From positions 1 to 62,057 of the forward strand of contig JAIXOF010000032.1 in NCBI GenBank assembly GCA_027486935.1: a stretch of DNA of 62,057 bases, read 5' to 3'. Both the position numbers and the translations under genes were made by a program. Within the stretch, counting starts at the first letter, position 1. Each line of letters begins with the position of its first letter. Shown here piece by piece: positions 35,555 through 44,623 of the stretch. The stretch is from Cyanobium sp. C1_MAG_00004. Its GTDB lineage: Bacteria > Cyanobacteriota > Cyanobacteriia > PCC-6307 > Cyanobiaceae. A model generated the notes under the pieces. It worked only from the letters and a program-made list of their open reading frames with translations. It made no database searches and was not told the origin of the DNA.

Positions 35555-37267
35555 TCAGAGCAGGAAGTAGCGCTGGGCCATCGGCAGCACTTCGGCGGGC
35601 TCGCAGGTGAGTAGCTGGCCGTCGGCAAAGACCTCGTAGGTCTGGGGGTCCACCGCCATGACCGGCATGGCGCTGTTGTTCTTCATCGCCGCCTTGCCGA
35701 TGCCGCCGCGGGTGTTCTGCACCGGCACGCAGGCCCGTTTGAGGCCCAGCCTGCGGGGCACGTCGGCGTCAAGGGCCGCCTGGCTGACAAAGGTCAGGCA
35801 GCTGGGGGCCAGGGCTGCGCCATAGGCCGCGAACATCGGTCGGCCGTGCACGGGGCCGGGGGTGGGGATCGAGGCGTTGGCGTCGCCCATCTGGGCCCAG
35901 ACGATCGAACCGCCCTTGAGCACCAGTTCGGGCTTGACGCCAAAGAAGCCCGGCTTCCACAGCACCAGATCGGCCAGCTTGCCCACCTCGATCGAGCCGA
36001 TCTGGCTGTCAAGGCCGTGGGCAATGGCCGGGTTGATGGTGGTCTTGGCGATGTAGCGCTTGATCCGGGTGTTGTCGTTGCGGCTGCTGTCGCCCGCCAG
36101 CGGACCCCGCTGCACCTTCATCTTGTGGGCGGTCTGGAAGGTGCGGATGATCACCTCGCCCACCCGGCCCATGGCCTGGGAGTCGCTGGCGATGATCGAG
36201 AACGCCCCCAGGTCGTGCAGGATGTCCTCGGCGGCGATCGTTTCGCGGCGGATGCGCGACTCGGCGAAGGCCACATCCTCTGGGATGCGTGGGTCCAGGT
36301 GGTGGCACACCATCAGCATGTCGAGGTGTTCCTCGAGCGTGTTGCGGGTGTAAGGACGGGTCGGGTTGGTGCTGCTGGGCAGGACATTGGCCTCGCCGCA
36401 GATTTTGATGATGTCGGGGGCGTGACCCCCACCGGCTCCTTCGGTGTGGAAGGTGTGGATCGTGCGGCCGCCGATCGCCCGGATCGTGTCCTCGACGAAA
36501 CCCGCTTCGTTGAGGGTGTCGGTGTGGATGCAGACCTGCACGTCGTGCTGGTCGGCCACGGTCAGGCAGCAGTCGATCGCCGCCGGTGTGGTGCCCCAGT
36601 CTTCGTGCAGCTTGAGGCCGCAGGCCCCGGCCACGATCTGTTCCTCGATCGCCTCGGGTGTTGAGGCATTGCCCTTGCCGAAGAAGCCCAGGTTCACCGG
36701 CAGGCCCTCGGCGGCCTGCAGCATGCGGCCGATGTGAAACGCCCCCGGGGTGCAGGTGGTGGCGTTGGTGCCGGTGGCCGGGCCGGTGCCGCCGCCCAGC
36801 AGGGTGGTGACACCACTGGCCAGGGCGGTTTCGATCTGCTGCGGGCAGATGAAGTGCACGTGGGTGTCGATCGCACCGGCGGTGACGATGTGCCCTTCGC
36901 CGGCGATCGCCTCGGTGCCGGGGCCCACCACGATCGTCACCCCCTGCTGGGTGTCGGGGTTGCCCGCCTTGCCGATGGCGACGATGCGGCCGTCCCGCAG
37001 GCCGATGTCGGCCTTGACGATGCCCCACCAATCCAGGATCAGCGCGTTGGTGATCACCGTGTCGACGGCGCCTTCGGCCCGGGTGGTCTGGGCCTGTCCC
37101 ATGCCGTCGCGGATCACCTTGCCGCCCCCGAACTTCACCTCGTCGCCATAGACGGTGAAGTCCTGCTCGACCTCCAGGATCAGCTCGGTGTCGGCCAGCC
37201 GCAACCGGTCGCCGGTGGTTGGGCCATAGGTCTCGGCGTAGGCGCGGCGGGAGATGCGGTACGGCAT
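35555..37267 (-). CDS. ureC: Urease alpha subunit
   Basis: 570 residues, the standard length. It hydrolyses urea to ammonium and carbamate at a nickel pair. Metal and active-site elements: [13 protein letters not shown] (two His), [10 protein letters not shown] (carbamylated Lys), [43 protein letters not shown] (mobile flap His) and [14 protein letters not shown]. It follows ureB by 5 bp on the minus strand. Confidence 0.97.
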   Translation of the reverse strand: MPYRISRRAYAETYGPTTGDRLRLADTELILEVEQDFTVYGDEVKFGGGKVIRDGMGQAQTTRAEGAVDTVITNALILDWWGIVKADIGLRDGRIVAIGKAGNPDTQQGVTIVVGPGTEAIAGEGHIVTAGAIDTHVHFICPQQIETALASGVTTLLGGGTGPATGTNATTCTPGAFHIGRMLQAAEGLPVNLGFFGKGNASTPEAIEEQIVAGACGLKLHEDWGTTPAAIDCCLTVADQHDVQVCIHTDTLNEAGFVEDTIRAIGGRTIHTFHTEGAGGGHAPDIIKICGEANVLPSSTNPTRPYTRNTLEEHLDMLMVCHHLDPRIPEDVAFAESRIRRETIAAEDILHDLGAFSIIASDSQAMGRVGEVIIRTFQTAHKMKVQRGPLAGDSSRNDNTRIKRYIAKTTINPAIAHGLDSQIGSIEVGKLADLVLWKPGFFGVKPELVLKGGSIVWAQMGDANASIPTPGPVHGRPMFAAYGAALAPSCLTFVSQAALDADVPRRLGLKRACVPVQNTRGGIGKAAMKNNSAMPVMAVDPQTYEVFADGQLLTCEPAEVLPMAQRYFLL

Positions 37268-37272
37268 GGGTC

Positions 37273-37590
37273 TTAATCGAGCGGGCCGTTGATCAGGCCG
37301 TTGAAACCGAACACCCGGCGTTCGCCGGCGAAGGGCACCAGATTCACGCTGCGGCTGTCGCCAGGTTCGAAGCGGATCGCCGTGCCGGCCGGGATGTCGA
37401 GCCGCAGGCCGCGGGCCGCCTCCCGGTCGAACTGCAGGGCGCTGTTCGCTTCATGAAAGTGGTAATGCGAGCCCACCTGCACGGGACGATCGCCGCTGTT
37501 GGACACCTCGAGAGTGGTCACGGGCCGGCCGGCATTGAGCTCGAGCTCGCCGGGTTCGCTGAGCAGTTCGCCGGGGATCAGGGGAGTCAT
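37273..37590 (-). CDS. ureB: Urease beta subunit
   Basis: 105 residues, all-beta structural subunit of urease: [78 protein letters not shown]. It overlaps ureA by four bases and precedes ureC. Confidence 0.96.
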   Translation of the reverse strand: MTPLIPGELLSEPGELELNAGRPVTTLEVSNSGDRPVQVGSHYHFHEANSALQFDREAARGLRLDIPAGTAIRFEPGDSRSVNLVPFAGERRVFGFNGLINGPLD

Positions 37591-37889
37591 CGAATGGGTT
37601 CGTGCAGGGTGACGAGCTTGGTGCCATCCGGGAAGACCGCCTCGATCTGGACGTCGTGCACCAGCTCGGCCACGCCCTCCATCACCTGGTCGCGGCCGAG
37701 CCAGGTGCTGCCCTCGGCCATGAGCTCGGCGACGCTTTTGCCGTCGCGGGCGCCCTCGAGCACCTGGAAGCTGAGCCAGGCCACCGCTTCGGGGTGATTG
37801 AGCCGCAGGCCGCGGCCCAGACGCCGCTCCGCCAGCAGGGCGGCGGTGACGATCAGCAGCTTGTCTTTTTCCTGAGGAGTCAGGTGCAT
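37587..37889 (-). CDS. ureA: Urease gamma subunit
   Basis: 100 residues, the small structural subunit: [40 protein letters not shown], and [20 protein letters not shown]. It lies 4 bp after ureD and overlaps ureB, giving an ureD-ureA-ureB-ureC operon. Confidence 0.96.
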   Translation of the reverse strand: MHLTPQEKDKLLIVTAALLAERRLGRGLRLNHPEAVAWLSFQVLEGARDGKSVAELMAEGSTWLGRDQVMEGVAELVHDVQIEAVFPDGTKLVTLHEPIR

Positions 37890-37893
37890 GCGT

Positions 37894-38898
37894 TCACTCT
37901 GCCAGCGCCTGGCCGCACTGGCCGTTCAGGTTGAACCCCTCTGCAGCCCGGCGCCCCTCGTCTAGCCAGGGGTTCTCCTGGAACGGCCAGACCCGGGGCA
38001 GGACCGGCCGCTGCTGACCCTGGTGCTGGCGCAGCAGGCCCCAGAGGCGGCAAAACCAGAACCGGGCCATCTGGGTCGAGTCGCCCCGGTAGCGGGCGAT
38101 CAGCCCCTGTTCGAGCCGGCCGAGGGCCATCGCGCCATCGAGGCCCTGCCGCAGTTGCCGTCCCTCGGCCACCAGGGCGTCCAGGGCTGGGGCCCCGGTG
38201 CCGTCGGGTGCGGCCCACACCAGTGTGCCCAGCACGGGTTGGCCGTCCATGCCGTGCTGCCGTTGCAGCGCATGACGGTCCAGGCTCAGCCGGTCCACCA
38301 GCTCCCAGCGGTCGCCGGCGGCGGGGTCCCGGCGGCGGATCGTCAGGCTGGAGCGCCAGCAGCCCTGGCCCAGCCCTTCGCCGGCGGCGCTGCGTCCCAG
38401 CCGCACCACATCGGTGCCCAGCCAGGAGCAGCCCGCTTCGAGCTCCACCGTCAGCTCCTGCTGCAGCAGGCCGTCGCCGTAGAGCACCAGCTCCTGGGGC
38501 AGCCACTCAAGCGCGGCCTGGTCCCGCAGCCGGATCACCACGTTCTGGTGCGCCCAGCGGGGCGTGTCGTCCTGGCGAAAGCGGCCCAGCGAGCCGTAGA
38601 CCTTTTGGGCGGCGACGGTCGTCAGCAGGGCCTGGCTGTCGCCAGAGGCCGTGATGGCGACCTGCAGACGATCGCCCCCCACCAGCCCGCCGGCGGTGTG
38701 CAGCAGCGGCAGTTCCCGGTAGCCATCGCCGCGGTCGTAGCTGCGCAGCCACTTGAGCGGTGCCGTGGCCCCCGCCTGATGTCCGCTGCCCTGGCCCGCC
38801 AGGGTGAGCCAGGCCTGGGCGCTCCAGCCACTGGGTTCTGCCGTCACGCTGATCTGCCTTCGCTGGAAGACAATTCTCGAAGGCCCGGAGACCGCCAT
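37894..38898 (-). CDS. ureD: Urease accessory protein UreD
   Basis: 334 residues. Scaffold for nickel insertion with UreF and UreG. Seen: [56 protein letters not shown] and [12 protein letters not shown], all UreD hallmarks. The ATG at 38898 shares its CATG with the divergent ureE start. A GTG at 38847 (VTAEPSGW) preceded by a purine-rich stretch would leave a 49-bp gap and still keep the conserved beta start, so it is a serious alternative. Confidence 0.94.
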   Translation of the reverse strand: MAVSGPSRIVFQRRQISVTAEPSGWSAQAWLTLAGQGSGHQAGATAPLKWLRSYDRGDGYRELPLLHTAGGLVGGDRLQVAITASGDSQALLTTVAAQKVYGSLGRFRQDDTPRWAHQNVVIRLRDQAALEWLPQELVLYGDGLLQQELTVELEAGCSWLGTDVVRLGRSAAGEGLGQGCWRSSLTIRRRDPAAGDRWELVDRLSLDRHALQRQHGMDGQPVLGTLVWAAPDGTGAPALDALVAEGRQLRQGLDGAMALGRLEQGLIARYRGDSTQMARFWFCRLWGLLRQHQGQQRPVLPRVWPFQENPWLDEGRRAAEGFNLNGQCGQALAE

Positions 38899-39343
38899 GA
38901 CGCAACTCGTCCTGTGTCGTCGTCAGGCGGGCCCCCCGCCGATCGGGGCCGAACGCCTGCAACTGGCCCTGACCGCCGAGGAGCGCACCCGCCTGCGCGG
39001 GCGCCGGCAGACCCTGGGCGGCGAGGCGGTGTTGCTGCAGCTGCCCCGCAGTGAGCCGTTGCAGCCCGGCGAGTGGCTCAGGCCGGCCGAGGGTCCGGCC
39101 TGGGTCGAGGTGGTGGCCGCGGCCGAACCCCTGCTCGAGGTGCGGGCCGATGACGGCCTGGCCCTGCTGCAGGCGGCCTATCACCTGGGCAACCGGCACG
39201 TGGCGGTCGAGATCGGCACCGAGGGCCTGCGGCTGCTCGACGATCCGGTGTTGGCCCATCTGCTCGAGCACCGCGGCCTGCGCCTGGGCCGGCTGGCGGC
39301 ACCCTTTTACCCCGAGGCCGGCGCCTACGGCCATGGGCACTGA
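38897..39343 (+). CDS. ureE: Urease accessory protein UreE (nickel metallochaperone)
   Basis: 148 residues. It delivers nickel to the apo-urease complex. The N-terminal part matches the UreE peptide-binding domain (LQLALTAEERTRLRGRRQTL, LLQLPRSEPLQPGEWL); the metal-binding domain shows LLQAAYHLGNRHVAVEIG and ends GAYGHGH, a short rather than long histidine tail. GGAG lies 6-9 bp before the ATG. It overlaps ureF by 11 bp. Confidence 0.94.
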   Translation: MTQLVLCRRQAGPPPIGAERLQLALTAEERTRLRGRRQTLGGEAVLLQLPRSEPLQPGEWLRPAEGPAWVEVVAAAEPLLEVRADDGLALLQAAYHLGNRHVAVEIGTEGLRLLDDPVLAHLLEHRGLRLGRLAAPFYPEAGAYGHGH

Positions 39344-40004
39344 ACTGCTGCATCTGCTGCAGCTCACCAGTCCGGCGCTGCCGGTGGGGGCGTTCAGTTA
39401 CTCAGAAGGGCTCGAGGTGCTGGTCCAGCACCAGCACCTCAGCGGGCCCGAGCCGCTGAACGCCTGGTTGCAGGACGAGCTCAGGGCCGGTCTGGTGGCC
39501 ATCGAGGCTGCGGCGCTGGCTCCCTTGATGGATGCCTTGCGCGCCGGCGATGCAGCGGTGCTGCACGAGCTGGACGGTTGGTTGCTGGCCCAGCGCGAAG
39601 CTCCCGAGCTGCGGGCCCAGCAGCGGCAGATGGGCCGCGCCCTGCAGCAGTTGCTGGCCGATCTGGGCTGGCCCCTGCCCCCGCCGCTCGCAGCCTCGGG
39701 AACCCTGTTGTCCTGGCCGGCAGCCTTTGCCTGGGCGTCCGTCTGCCTGGCGATCGGTTCGCCCCAGCTGCAACAGGCCTATCTGTACAGCTGGGTCGCC
39801 AACCAGATCAGTGCGGCCGTGCGCCTGGTGCCGCTCGGTGCCACCGAGGGGCAGCGGTTGCAGGGGCAGCTCGCGCCCCTGTTGGTGGAACGGGGCTGCC
39901 AACTGGCCCAGGCCGATCCCCGCACGCTCTGGAGCGCGGGGGTGGGTGCGGGCCTGGCCCAGCTTCAGCATGCTGAGCTGTACTCGCGTCTGTTCCGCAG
40001 TTGA
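39333..40004 (+). CDS. ureF: Urease accessory protein UreF
   Basis: 223 residues, helical. It bridges UreD and UreG during nickel loading. Family start LLHLLQLTSPALPVGAFSYS and later FAWASVCLAIGSPQLQQAYL, YSWVANQISAAVRLVPLGAT. The ATG at 39333 lies within ureE, and the stop overlaps the TTG start of the next gene (TTGA). Confidence 0.95.
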   Translation: MGTELLHLLQLTSPALPVGAFSYSEGLEVLVQHQHLSGPEPLNAWLQDELRAGLVAIEAAALAPLMDALRAGDAAVLHELDGWLLAQREAPELRAQQRQMGRALQQLLADLGWPLPPPLAASGTLLSWPAAFAWASVCLAIGSPQLQQAYLYSWVANQISAAVRLVPLGATEGQRLQGQLAPLLVERGCQLAQADPRTLWSAGVGAGLAQLQHAELYSRLFRS

Positions 40005-41038
40005 CCCTCAGCCGTCGCTCTGGATTGCGGTTGCTTGGCGGGGCAGCCGCTGCCGCTGCGCTGGCACCGTTGCTGGCCTGCCGCCGCCAACCCCAGCCTG
40101 GCGAGGCCGGCCTGCGGCGGGTGGGCCTGCTGCAATACCAGGAGTCGCCACCGGTACGGGCCACCCGTCAGGCCCTGTTGGCCAGCCTGGCTGCGCAGGG
40201 CTATGGCATCGATCGCCAGATCCAGCTGCTGCAGCGGGACGCCGGCGGCCGGGCGGCCCGCAGCCGGCAGCTGGCCGCCGAACTGGTGGCTTCGCGGCTC
40301 GATCTGCTGCTGGCGATCGGCACACCCTCGCTGTTGGCCGCCATGGCCGAAGCGCCCGGGGACCTGCCGATCGTCTTCTGTTTCTGCTCCAACCCCTGGG
40401 GGGCGGGGGCGGGCCAGAGCGCCGGCCAGCACCGGCCCCATGTGACCGGTACGGTCACCACCAACCCGGTGGGTGAGCAGCTGCAGCTGGCCCGGACCCT
40501 GGTGACGGGCCTCAACCGGGTGGGCCTGCTGTACAACCCCGCTGAACCGAACGCCAGCTTCGAAGCCGAGCTGCTGGCCCAGGCCGCGGCTGACCAGCGG
40601 GTGCAGTTGCTGCGGGAGCCGGTCTCCAGCGCCGGCGATCTGGCCCAGGCCTGGCAGCGTCTGCAGCTGGGTGAGCCGCAGGCCCTGCTGCAGGTGGGCG
40701 ATTACGTCACCCAGCAGGGGTTTACCCAGCTGGCGCAGCTGGCCCTGGCTGCCCGGATGCCGTTGTTCGGCGTCGACCCGGCCTATGCCGCCATGCCGGG
40801 CTGCCTGGCTGTGGTGGGGTGGGATCCCTGCCGGGATGGCCGGCAGGCTGGTGTGCTGGCGGCGCGGGTGCTAGCCGGGACGCCACCGGCCCGGTTGCCG
40901 TTTGAACGGCCCGGGATCCCTCAGACCTGGCTCAACCCGCTCACCGCCCGCCGGCTGGGCCTGACCCTGCCGGTGGCGGTGTTGGCCCGCTCGACGGTGG
41001 TGCAGGGTCCAGCAGCCGCAGCAACCAGCTGCGGCTGA
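40001..41038 (+). CDS. ABC-type substrate-binding lipoprotein (ABC_sub_bind / TrpX-like family)
   Basis: 345 residues with a TTG start. A basic N-terminus with twin arginines (SRRSGLRLL), an Ala-rich hydrophobic stretch and the lipobox LLAC indicate an exported lipoprotein. The body fits the two-lobed ABC_sub_bind family: RRVGLLQYQESPPVRATRQA, LAAELVASRLDLLLAIGTPS, VTGTVTTNPVGEQLQLARTL and RVGLLYNPAEPNASFEAELL. These usually bind amino acids or unknown ligands. No cognate permease or ATPase is adjacent. It is fused to the urease operon by overlap with ureF. Its last 98 bases overlap the convergent MlaD-like gene. Confidence 0.8.
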   Translation: MTLSRRSGLRLLGGAAAAAALAPLLACRRQPQPGEAGLRRVGLLQYQESPPVRATRQALLASLAAQGYGIDRQIQLLQRDAGGRAARSRQLAAELVASRLDLLLAIGTPSLLAAMAEAPGDLPIVFCFCSNPWGAGAGQSAGQHRPHVTGTVTTNPVGEQLQLARTLVTGLNRVGLLYNPAEPNASFEAELLAQAAADQRVQLLREPVSSAGDLAQAWQRLQLGEPQALLQVGDYVTQQGFTQLAQLALAARMPLFGVDPAYAAMPGCLAVVGWDPCRDGRQAGVLAARVLAGTPPARLPFERPGIPQTWLNPLTARRLGLTLPVAVLARSTVVQGPAAAATSCG

Positions 41039-41771
41039 GGCTCTGCAGCAGGGCATTGCTGCTGCGGGCCAGGGCCTGGATCTCGCCCAGGGTGGTCTGG
41101 ACGCTGGCCAGGGTGGTCTCGAGCTTGCCGGTCGCCGCGTCGACGCCGGACTCGAGGCGGTTGGCCCGTCCCACCAGTTCCCGTTCGAGGCCGTTGGCCA
41201 GCCGTTCACCACTGCCCAGGGTGCGATCCAGTTGATCGAGCGTGCGGGGCATCCGCTGCTCGACCAGTTGGGCTGAGCTGGTCATGACCTGCTGCAGGGG
41301 GATCCGGCTGGCGGCCAGATCCTTGATCAGGCTGGCCATGCTTGGGCTGGGTTCGTAGAGCAGGGTTTCGCTTGTGGCCACCCCGTCCCGGCGCCCCAGG
41401 TTGTGCAAGTCCGGGGTGATCGCGATGTACGGGCTGGTCAACAGGCTGTCCTGCGCCAGGGTGGCCCGGCTGCGGGGGCCAATCATCGGCTGCTGGGCTT
41501 TGGCCACCTGCAGGGTCACCTGCACCTGGGCGTCGTTGAGCAGGCGGATCCGTTGCACCTGGCCCACCGGGTAGCCCGAGATCATGACCGCCATGCCAGG
41601 TTTGAGCCCGGCGGCGCTGTAAGTGCGAAAGCTCAGTTCCAGCCTGGGCGACCACCAGTTGCGGGGCGCGCCCATGCCCGCCACCAGCAACAACAGCATC
41701 AGCAGGCTGCCGGTCAGCCAGCCCCGGTGCTCCAGGTCGCTCTCACGCAGGCGTTTGCGGATGCCGGCCAT
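40941..41771 (-). CDS. MlaD/MCE-domain lipid-transport protein
   Basis: 276 residues. A basic N-terminus (MAGIRKRLRESDLEHRG), one membrane helix (LLMLLLLVAGMGAP), then the MCE domain: LSFRTYSAAGLKPGMAVMIS, GYPVGQVQRIRL and a coiled-coil-like tail from about residue 140 (LDQLDRTLGSGERLANGLER). MCE proteins form hexameric rings that carry lipids between membranes. It precedes nothing of the urease pathway and is encoded against it. The proline-rich C-terminus overlaps the convergent lipoprotein gene. Confidence 0.85.
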   Translation of the reverse strand: MAGIRKRLRESDLEHRGWLTGSLLMLLLLVAGMGAPRNWWSPRLELSFRTYSAAGLKPGMAVMISGYPVGQVQRIRLLNDAQVQVTLQVAKAQQPMIGPRSRATLAQDSLLTSPYIAITPDLHNLGRRDGVATSETLLYEPSPSMASLIKDLAASRIPLQQVMTSSAQLVEQRMPRTLDQLDRTLGSGERLANGLERELVGRANRLESGVDAATGKLETTLASVQTTLGEIQALARSSNALLQSLSRSWLLRLLDPAPPSSGPTPPPAGSGPAGGR

Positions 41772-41774
41772 GGC

Positions 41775-42401
41775 TCAGCTCACTCCGATGCTGATCAGGG
41801 GCGTAATCAGCAAGGCCCAGATCAGGTCCAGCATCAGCACCACACCTAGTGTGATGCTGATGGCCCGCGACAGCCCGGCCGTCTGTGGCAGTTCCAGGCG
41901 GCGGGCCCGGGCCCCCTGGTCGAGGGCGATCCAGAGGGTCAGCCCGGCGAACAGGGCGGTCTTCAGCAGGCTGAAGCCCAGCAACAGCGGATCCAGGTTG
42001 CCCACCAGAAAGCGCAGCTCATCGAGACTGTCCAGCTCGGGCCGGGTCAGCGTCGCCGCCACCAGCGCGGCGACCAGCATGTAAGGCACCTGGGCCAGGG
42101 CGCCCAGGATCAGGCCGGCGGCCTGCTGGCGCCAGACCTGGCGCAACCAGCTGGCTCGCCGGCGGGCGAACCGGGCCCCCAGCTTCACCATCAGCGGCCC
42201 GTCGCGCAGCAGCATCAGCAGGCTGATGAGCACCGGTGCCACCAGCGCTGTGGTCCTGATCGACAGCACCTGCACGCTCAGGTTGGCGACCTGCTCAAGC
42301 GGTCCGGCCAACAGCTGAATGAACCCCATGCTGACGGCGGCACCGGCCAGCAGGGTCAGTGCGACGTTGCCGAAATCAAGCCGGTTCAGCCTGTTGACCA
42401 T
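41775..42401 (-). CDS. Diverged MlaE-family ABC permease
   Basis: 208 residues from the ATG at 42401, somewhat short for the family (about 250). Four to five membrane segments. The MlaE C-terminal pattern is visible in diverged form: [20 protein letters not shown], then [20 protein letters not shown], while the glycine-rich cytoplasmic segment between them is altered ([17 protein letters not shown]). It sits 3 bp before the MlaD-like gene, so the two form a small lipid-transport operon. No MlaF-type ATPase is in the window. Confidence 0.72.
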   Translation of the reverse strand: MVNRLNRLDFGNVALTLLAGAAVSMGFIQLLAGPLEQVANLSVQVLSIRTTALVAPVLISLLMLLRDGPLMVKLGARFARRRASWLRQVWRQQAAGLILGALAQVPYMLVAALVAATLTRPELDSLDELRFLVGNLDPLLLGFSLLKTALFAGLTLWIALDQGARARRLELPQTAGLSRAISITLGVVLMLDLIWALLITPLISIGVS

Positions 42402-42471
42402 GGCCCTGCGCTCGGCGCCGATCGCCGCCAGGATGGCAGGACTGGGGTCCCCCGGCACGGGGTGTTGCGCG

Positions 42472-43074
42472 ATGAGTCGCTTGCGGGTTGGCGTGGCCGG
42501 GCCGGTGGGCTCGGGCAAGACCGCGCTGGTTGAGGTGCTGTGCCGGCGGCTGCGCGATCGCCTGCAGCTGGCCGTGGTGACCAATGACATCTACACCCAG
42601 GAGGACGCCCAGTTCCTGACACGGGCGGGGGCTCTGGAGCCCGAGCGCATCCGCGGCGTCGAGACCGGCGGCTGCCCCCACACCGCCATCCGCGAGGACT
42701 GCTCGATCAATCGGGCGGCGGTGGCCGAGCTCGAGGCAGCCTTTCCTGATCTTGATCTGGTGCTGGTCGAGAGCGGCGGCGACAATCTGGCAGCCAGCTT
42801 CAGCCCCGAGCTGGTGGATCTGTGCATCTACGTGATCGATGTGGCTGCCGGCGACAAGATCCCCCGCAAAGGGGGGCCGGGCATTACCCGTTCGGACCTG
42901 CTGGTGATCAACAAGATCGACCTGGCGCCCATGGTGGGGGCCAGCCTGGCGGTGATGGAGGCCGACACCGTGCGCATGCGGGCCGGGCGTCCGTGGTGCT
43001 TCACCAACATCCGCAGCGGCCAAGGGGTGGAGCAGGTGGAGGCATTCCTGCTGCAGCAATTGCCCGTTCTGTAG
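42472..43074 (+). CDS. ureG: Urease accessory GTPase UreG
   Basis: 200 residues. A SIMIBI GTPase that drives nickel insertion. P-loop [12 protein letters not shown], the metal-binding [17 protein letters not shown] (Cys-Pro-His), [18 protein letters not shown], and [11 protein letters not shown]. It is separated from the other plus-strand urease genes by the minus-strand Mla pair, and precedes urtA by 168 bp. Confidence 0.97.
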   Translation: MSRLRVGVAGPVGSGKTALVEVLCRRLRDRLQLAVVTNDIYTQEDAQFLTRAGALEPERIRGVETGGCPHTAIREDCSINRAAVAELEAAFPDLDLVLVESGGDNLAASFSPELVDLCIYVIDVAAGDKIPRKGGPGITRSDLLVINKIDLAPMVGASLAVMEADTVRMRAGRPWCFTNIRSGQGVEQVEAFLLQQLPVL

Positions 43075-43153
43075 CAACCGTCACAGCGCAAAGGATGGGC
43101 AGTGATCCGGCTGATGGCTTGTGCCGCAATGAGTCTCATTGTTCGGCAAAACG

Positions 43154-43195
43154 GTCGCAACCGCTACCAAAGGCGCCCAGGTCGCCCGATACGGT
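43154..43195 (+). promoter_or_regulatory. NtcA-activated promoter of urtA
   Basis: GTC-N8-TAC (43154-43167) is one base from the NtcA consensus GTA-N8-TAC. Exactly 22 bp further is TACGGT (43190-43195), matching the TAnnnT -10 box. This is the class II NtcA promoter geometry, with no -35 box needed. The expected start point is near 43202, about 40 bp before the urtA ATG. Confidence 0.7.
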
Positions 43196-43242
43196 CCGAC
43201 AACCGCTGAACGGCGGAAGCCCTTTTCGTGCTCGTACAACCC

Positions 43243-44535
43243 ATGACCTTCCCCCTGCAGCGGAAGACCCTCCTGCCTCTGGTCAGTGGTGTCACCCTGG
43301 TCGCCACCTCGATTTCACTGGTGGCTTGCGGTGGTGGCGATCAGGCCGGCGGCAAGTTTGATGGCGAAGTGAAGGTCGGCATCCTTCATTCCCGTTCGGG
43401 AACCATGGCTATCTCCGAGAACACGGTGGCCGAAGCCGAGTTGATGGCCATTGATGAGATCAATGCCAAAGGTGGCATCACCATCGACGGCAAGAAGCTC
43501 AAGATCGTGCCTGTCGAGGAAGATGGTGCCTCCGACTGGCCCACCTTCGCCGAGAAGGCGAAGAAACTGATCGATCAGGACCAGGTCGCCGTCGTCTTCG
43601 GCGGTTGGACCTCGGCCAGCCGCAAGGCGATGCTGCCGGTGTTCGAAGCCAAGGACCACTTCCTCTTCTACCCGATTCAGTACGAAGGTCAGGAGTGCTC
43701 CAAGAACATCTTTTACAGCGGCGCTGCTCCCAACCAGCAGGCTGAGCCCGCCGTCGACTGGCTGCTCAAGAACAAGGGCAAGGACTTCTTCCTGGTTGGT
43801 TCGGATTACGTCTATCCGCGTACCGCCAACACGATCATGAAGGAGCAGCTCAAGGCGAGCGGCGGCAAGGTCGTGGGTGAGGACTACCTGCCCCTCGGCA
43901 ACACCGAGGTGGCTCCGATCATTGCCAAGATCAAGCAGGCTCTGCCCAAGGGCGGTGTGATCGTCAACACCCTCAATGGCGACAGCAACGTGGCCTTCTT
44001 CAAGCAGATGAAGGCTGCGGGCATCACCCCCGCCAACGGCTACTCGATCATGAGCTTCTCGATCGCCGAAGAGGAGATCGCGGCCATCGGTCCTGAGTAT
44101 CTCGAGGGCACCTACGCGGCCTGGAACTTCTTCCAGAGCCTCGACACCCCCGCCTCCAAGGAGTTCACCAAGAACTTCAAGGCCAAGTACGGCGACAAGC
44201 GCGTCACCAATGACCCCGCTGAAGCCGCCTACATGATGGTCTATCTGTGGGCTGCGGCCGCAGAGAAGGCCAACAGTGTCGATGACAACAAGGTGCGCGA
44301 ATCCCTGATCGGCGTGAGCTTCGAAGCTCCCGAAGGCAAGGTGACCGTGATGCCCAACCACCACGTCGAGAAGCGCGTGCTGATCGGTGAGGTGCAGAAG
44401 GACGGCATGTTCAAGATTCTTCAGGACAAGGGCTTCGTCAAGCCCGTGGCCTGGAACCAGTACGTGCCTGAGACCAAGGGTTACACCTGCGATTGGACCC
44501 AGAAGCGTCCTGACGCCGGCAAGTTCAAGATGTGA
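43243..44535 (+). CDS. urtA: Urea ABC transporter substrate-binding protein UrtA
   Basis: 430 residues. A lipoprotein signal ends in LVAC near residue 29, followed by GGGDQAGGKF. The mature protein is a type I periplasmic binding protein of the HAAT family: VKVGILHSRSGTMAISENTV, VVFGGWTSASRKAMLPVFEA, FYPIQYEGQECSKNIFYSGA, FLVGSDYVYPRTAN, all UrtA-specific. The ATG at 43243 is chosen over a GTG five codons upstream. Codon use here is more A/G-third-base biased (many AAG and GAG) than neighbours, as expected for a highly expressed gene. Confidence 0.96.
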   Translation: MTFPLQRKTLLPLVSGVTLVATSISLVACGGGDQAGGKFDGEVKVGILHSRSGTMAISENTVAEAELMAIDEINAKGGITIDGKKLKIVPVEEDGASDWPTFAEKAKKLIDQDQVAVVFGGWTSASRKAMLPVFEAKDHFLFYPIQYEGQECSKNIFYSGAAPNQQAEPAVDWLLKNKGKDFFLVGSDYVYPRTANTIMKEQLKASGGKVVGEDYLPLGNTEVAPIIAKIKQALPKGGVIVNTLNGDSNVAFFKQMKAAGITPANGYSIMSFSIAEEEIAAIGPEYLEGTYAAWNFFQSLDTPASKEFTKNFKAKYGDKRVTNDPAEAAYMMVYLWAAAAEKANSVDDNKVRESLIGVSFEAPEGKVTVMPNHHVEKRVLIGEVQKDGMFKILQDKGFVKPVAWNQYVPETKGYTCDWTQKRPDAGKFKM

Positions 44536-44551
44536 TCGCCTTCTGGCGATC
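44534..44551 (+). other. Perfect hairpin at the urtA stop codon
   Basis: GATCGCC-TTCT-GGCGATC forms a 7-bp perfect stem with a 4-nt loop that begins inside the urtA stop codon. It has no U-tract. It may stabilise the urtA mRNA 3' end. Confidence 0.45.
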
Positions 44552-44581
44552 CTGACCTGGCGCTGTAATGGCGTTGTTTCT

Positions 44582-44606
44582 GGGGGGATTCATTCCCCCC
44601 TTTTTT
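44582..44606 (+). terminator. Intrinsic terminator between urtA and urtB
   Basis: GGGGGGA-TTCAT-TTCCCCCC region: a 7-bp stem (six G-C pairs and one A-T), 5-nt loop, then TTTTTT and further pyrimidines. This is the clearest intrinsic terminator in the window. Partial read-through would give much more binding protein UrtA than permease subunits. Confidence 0.8.
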
Positions 44607-44623
44607 CTCTTTTGCCGGTCCTG

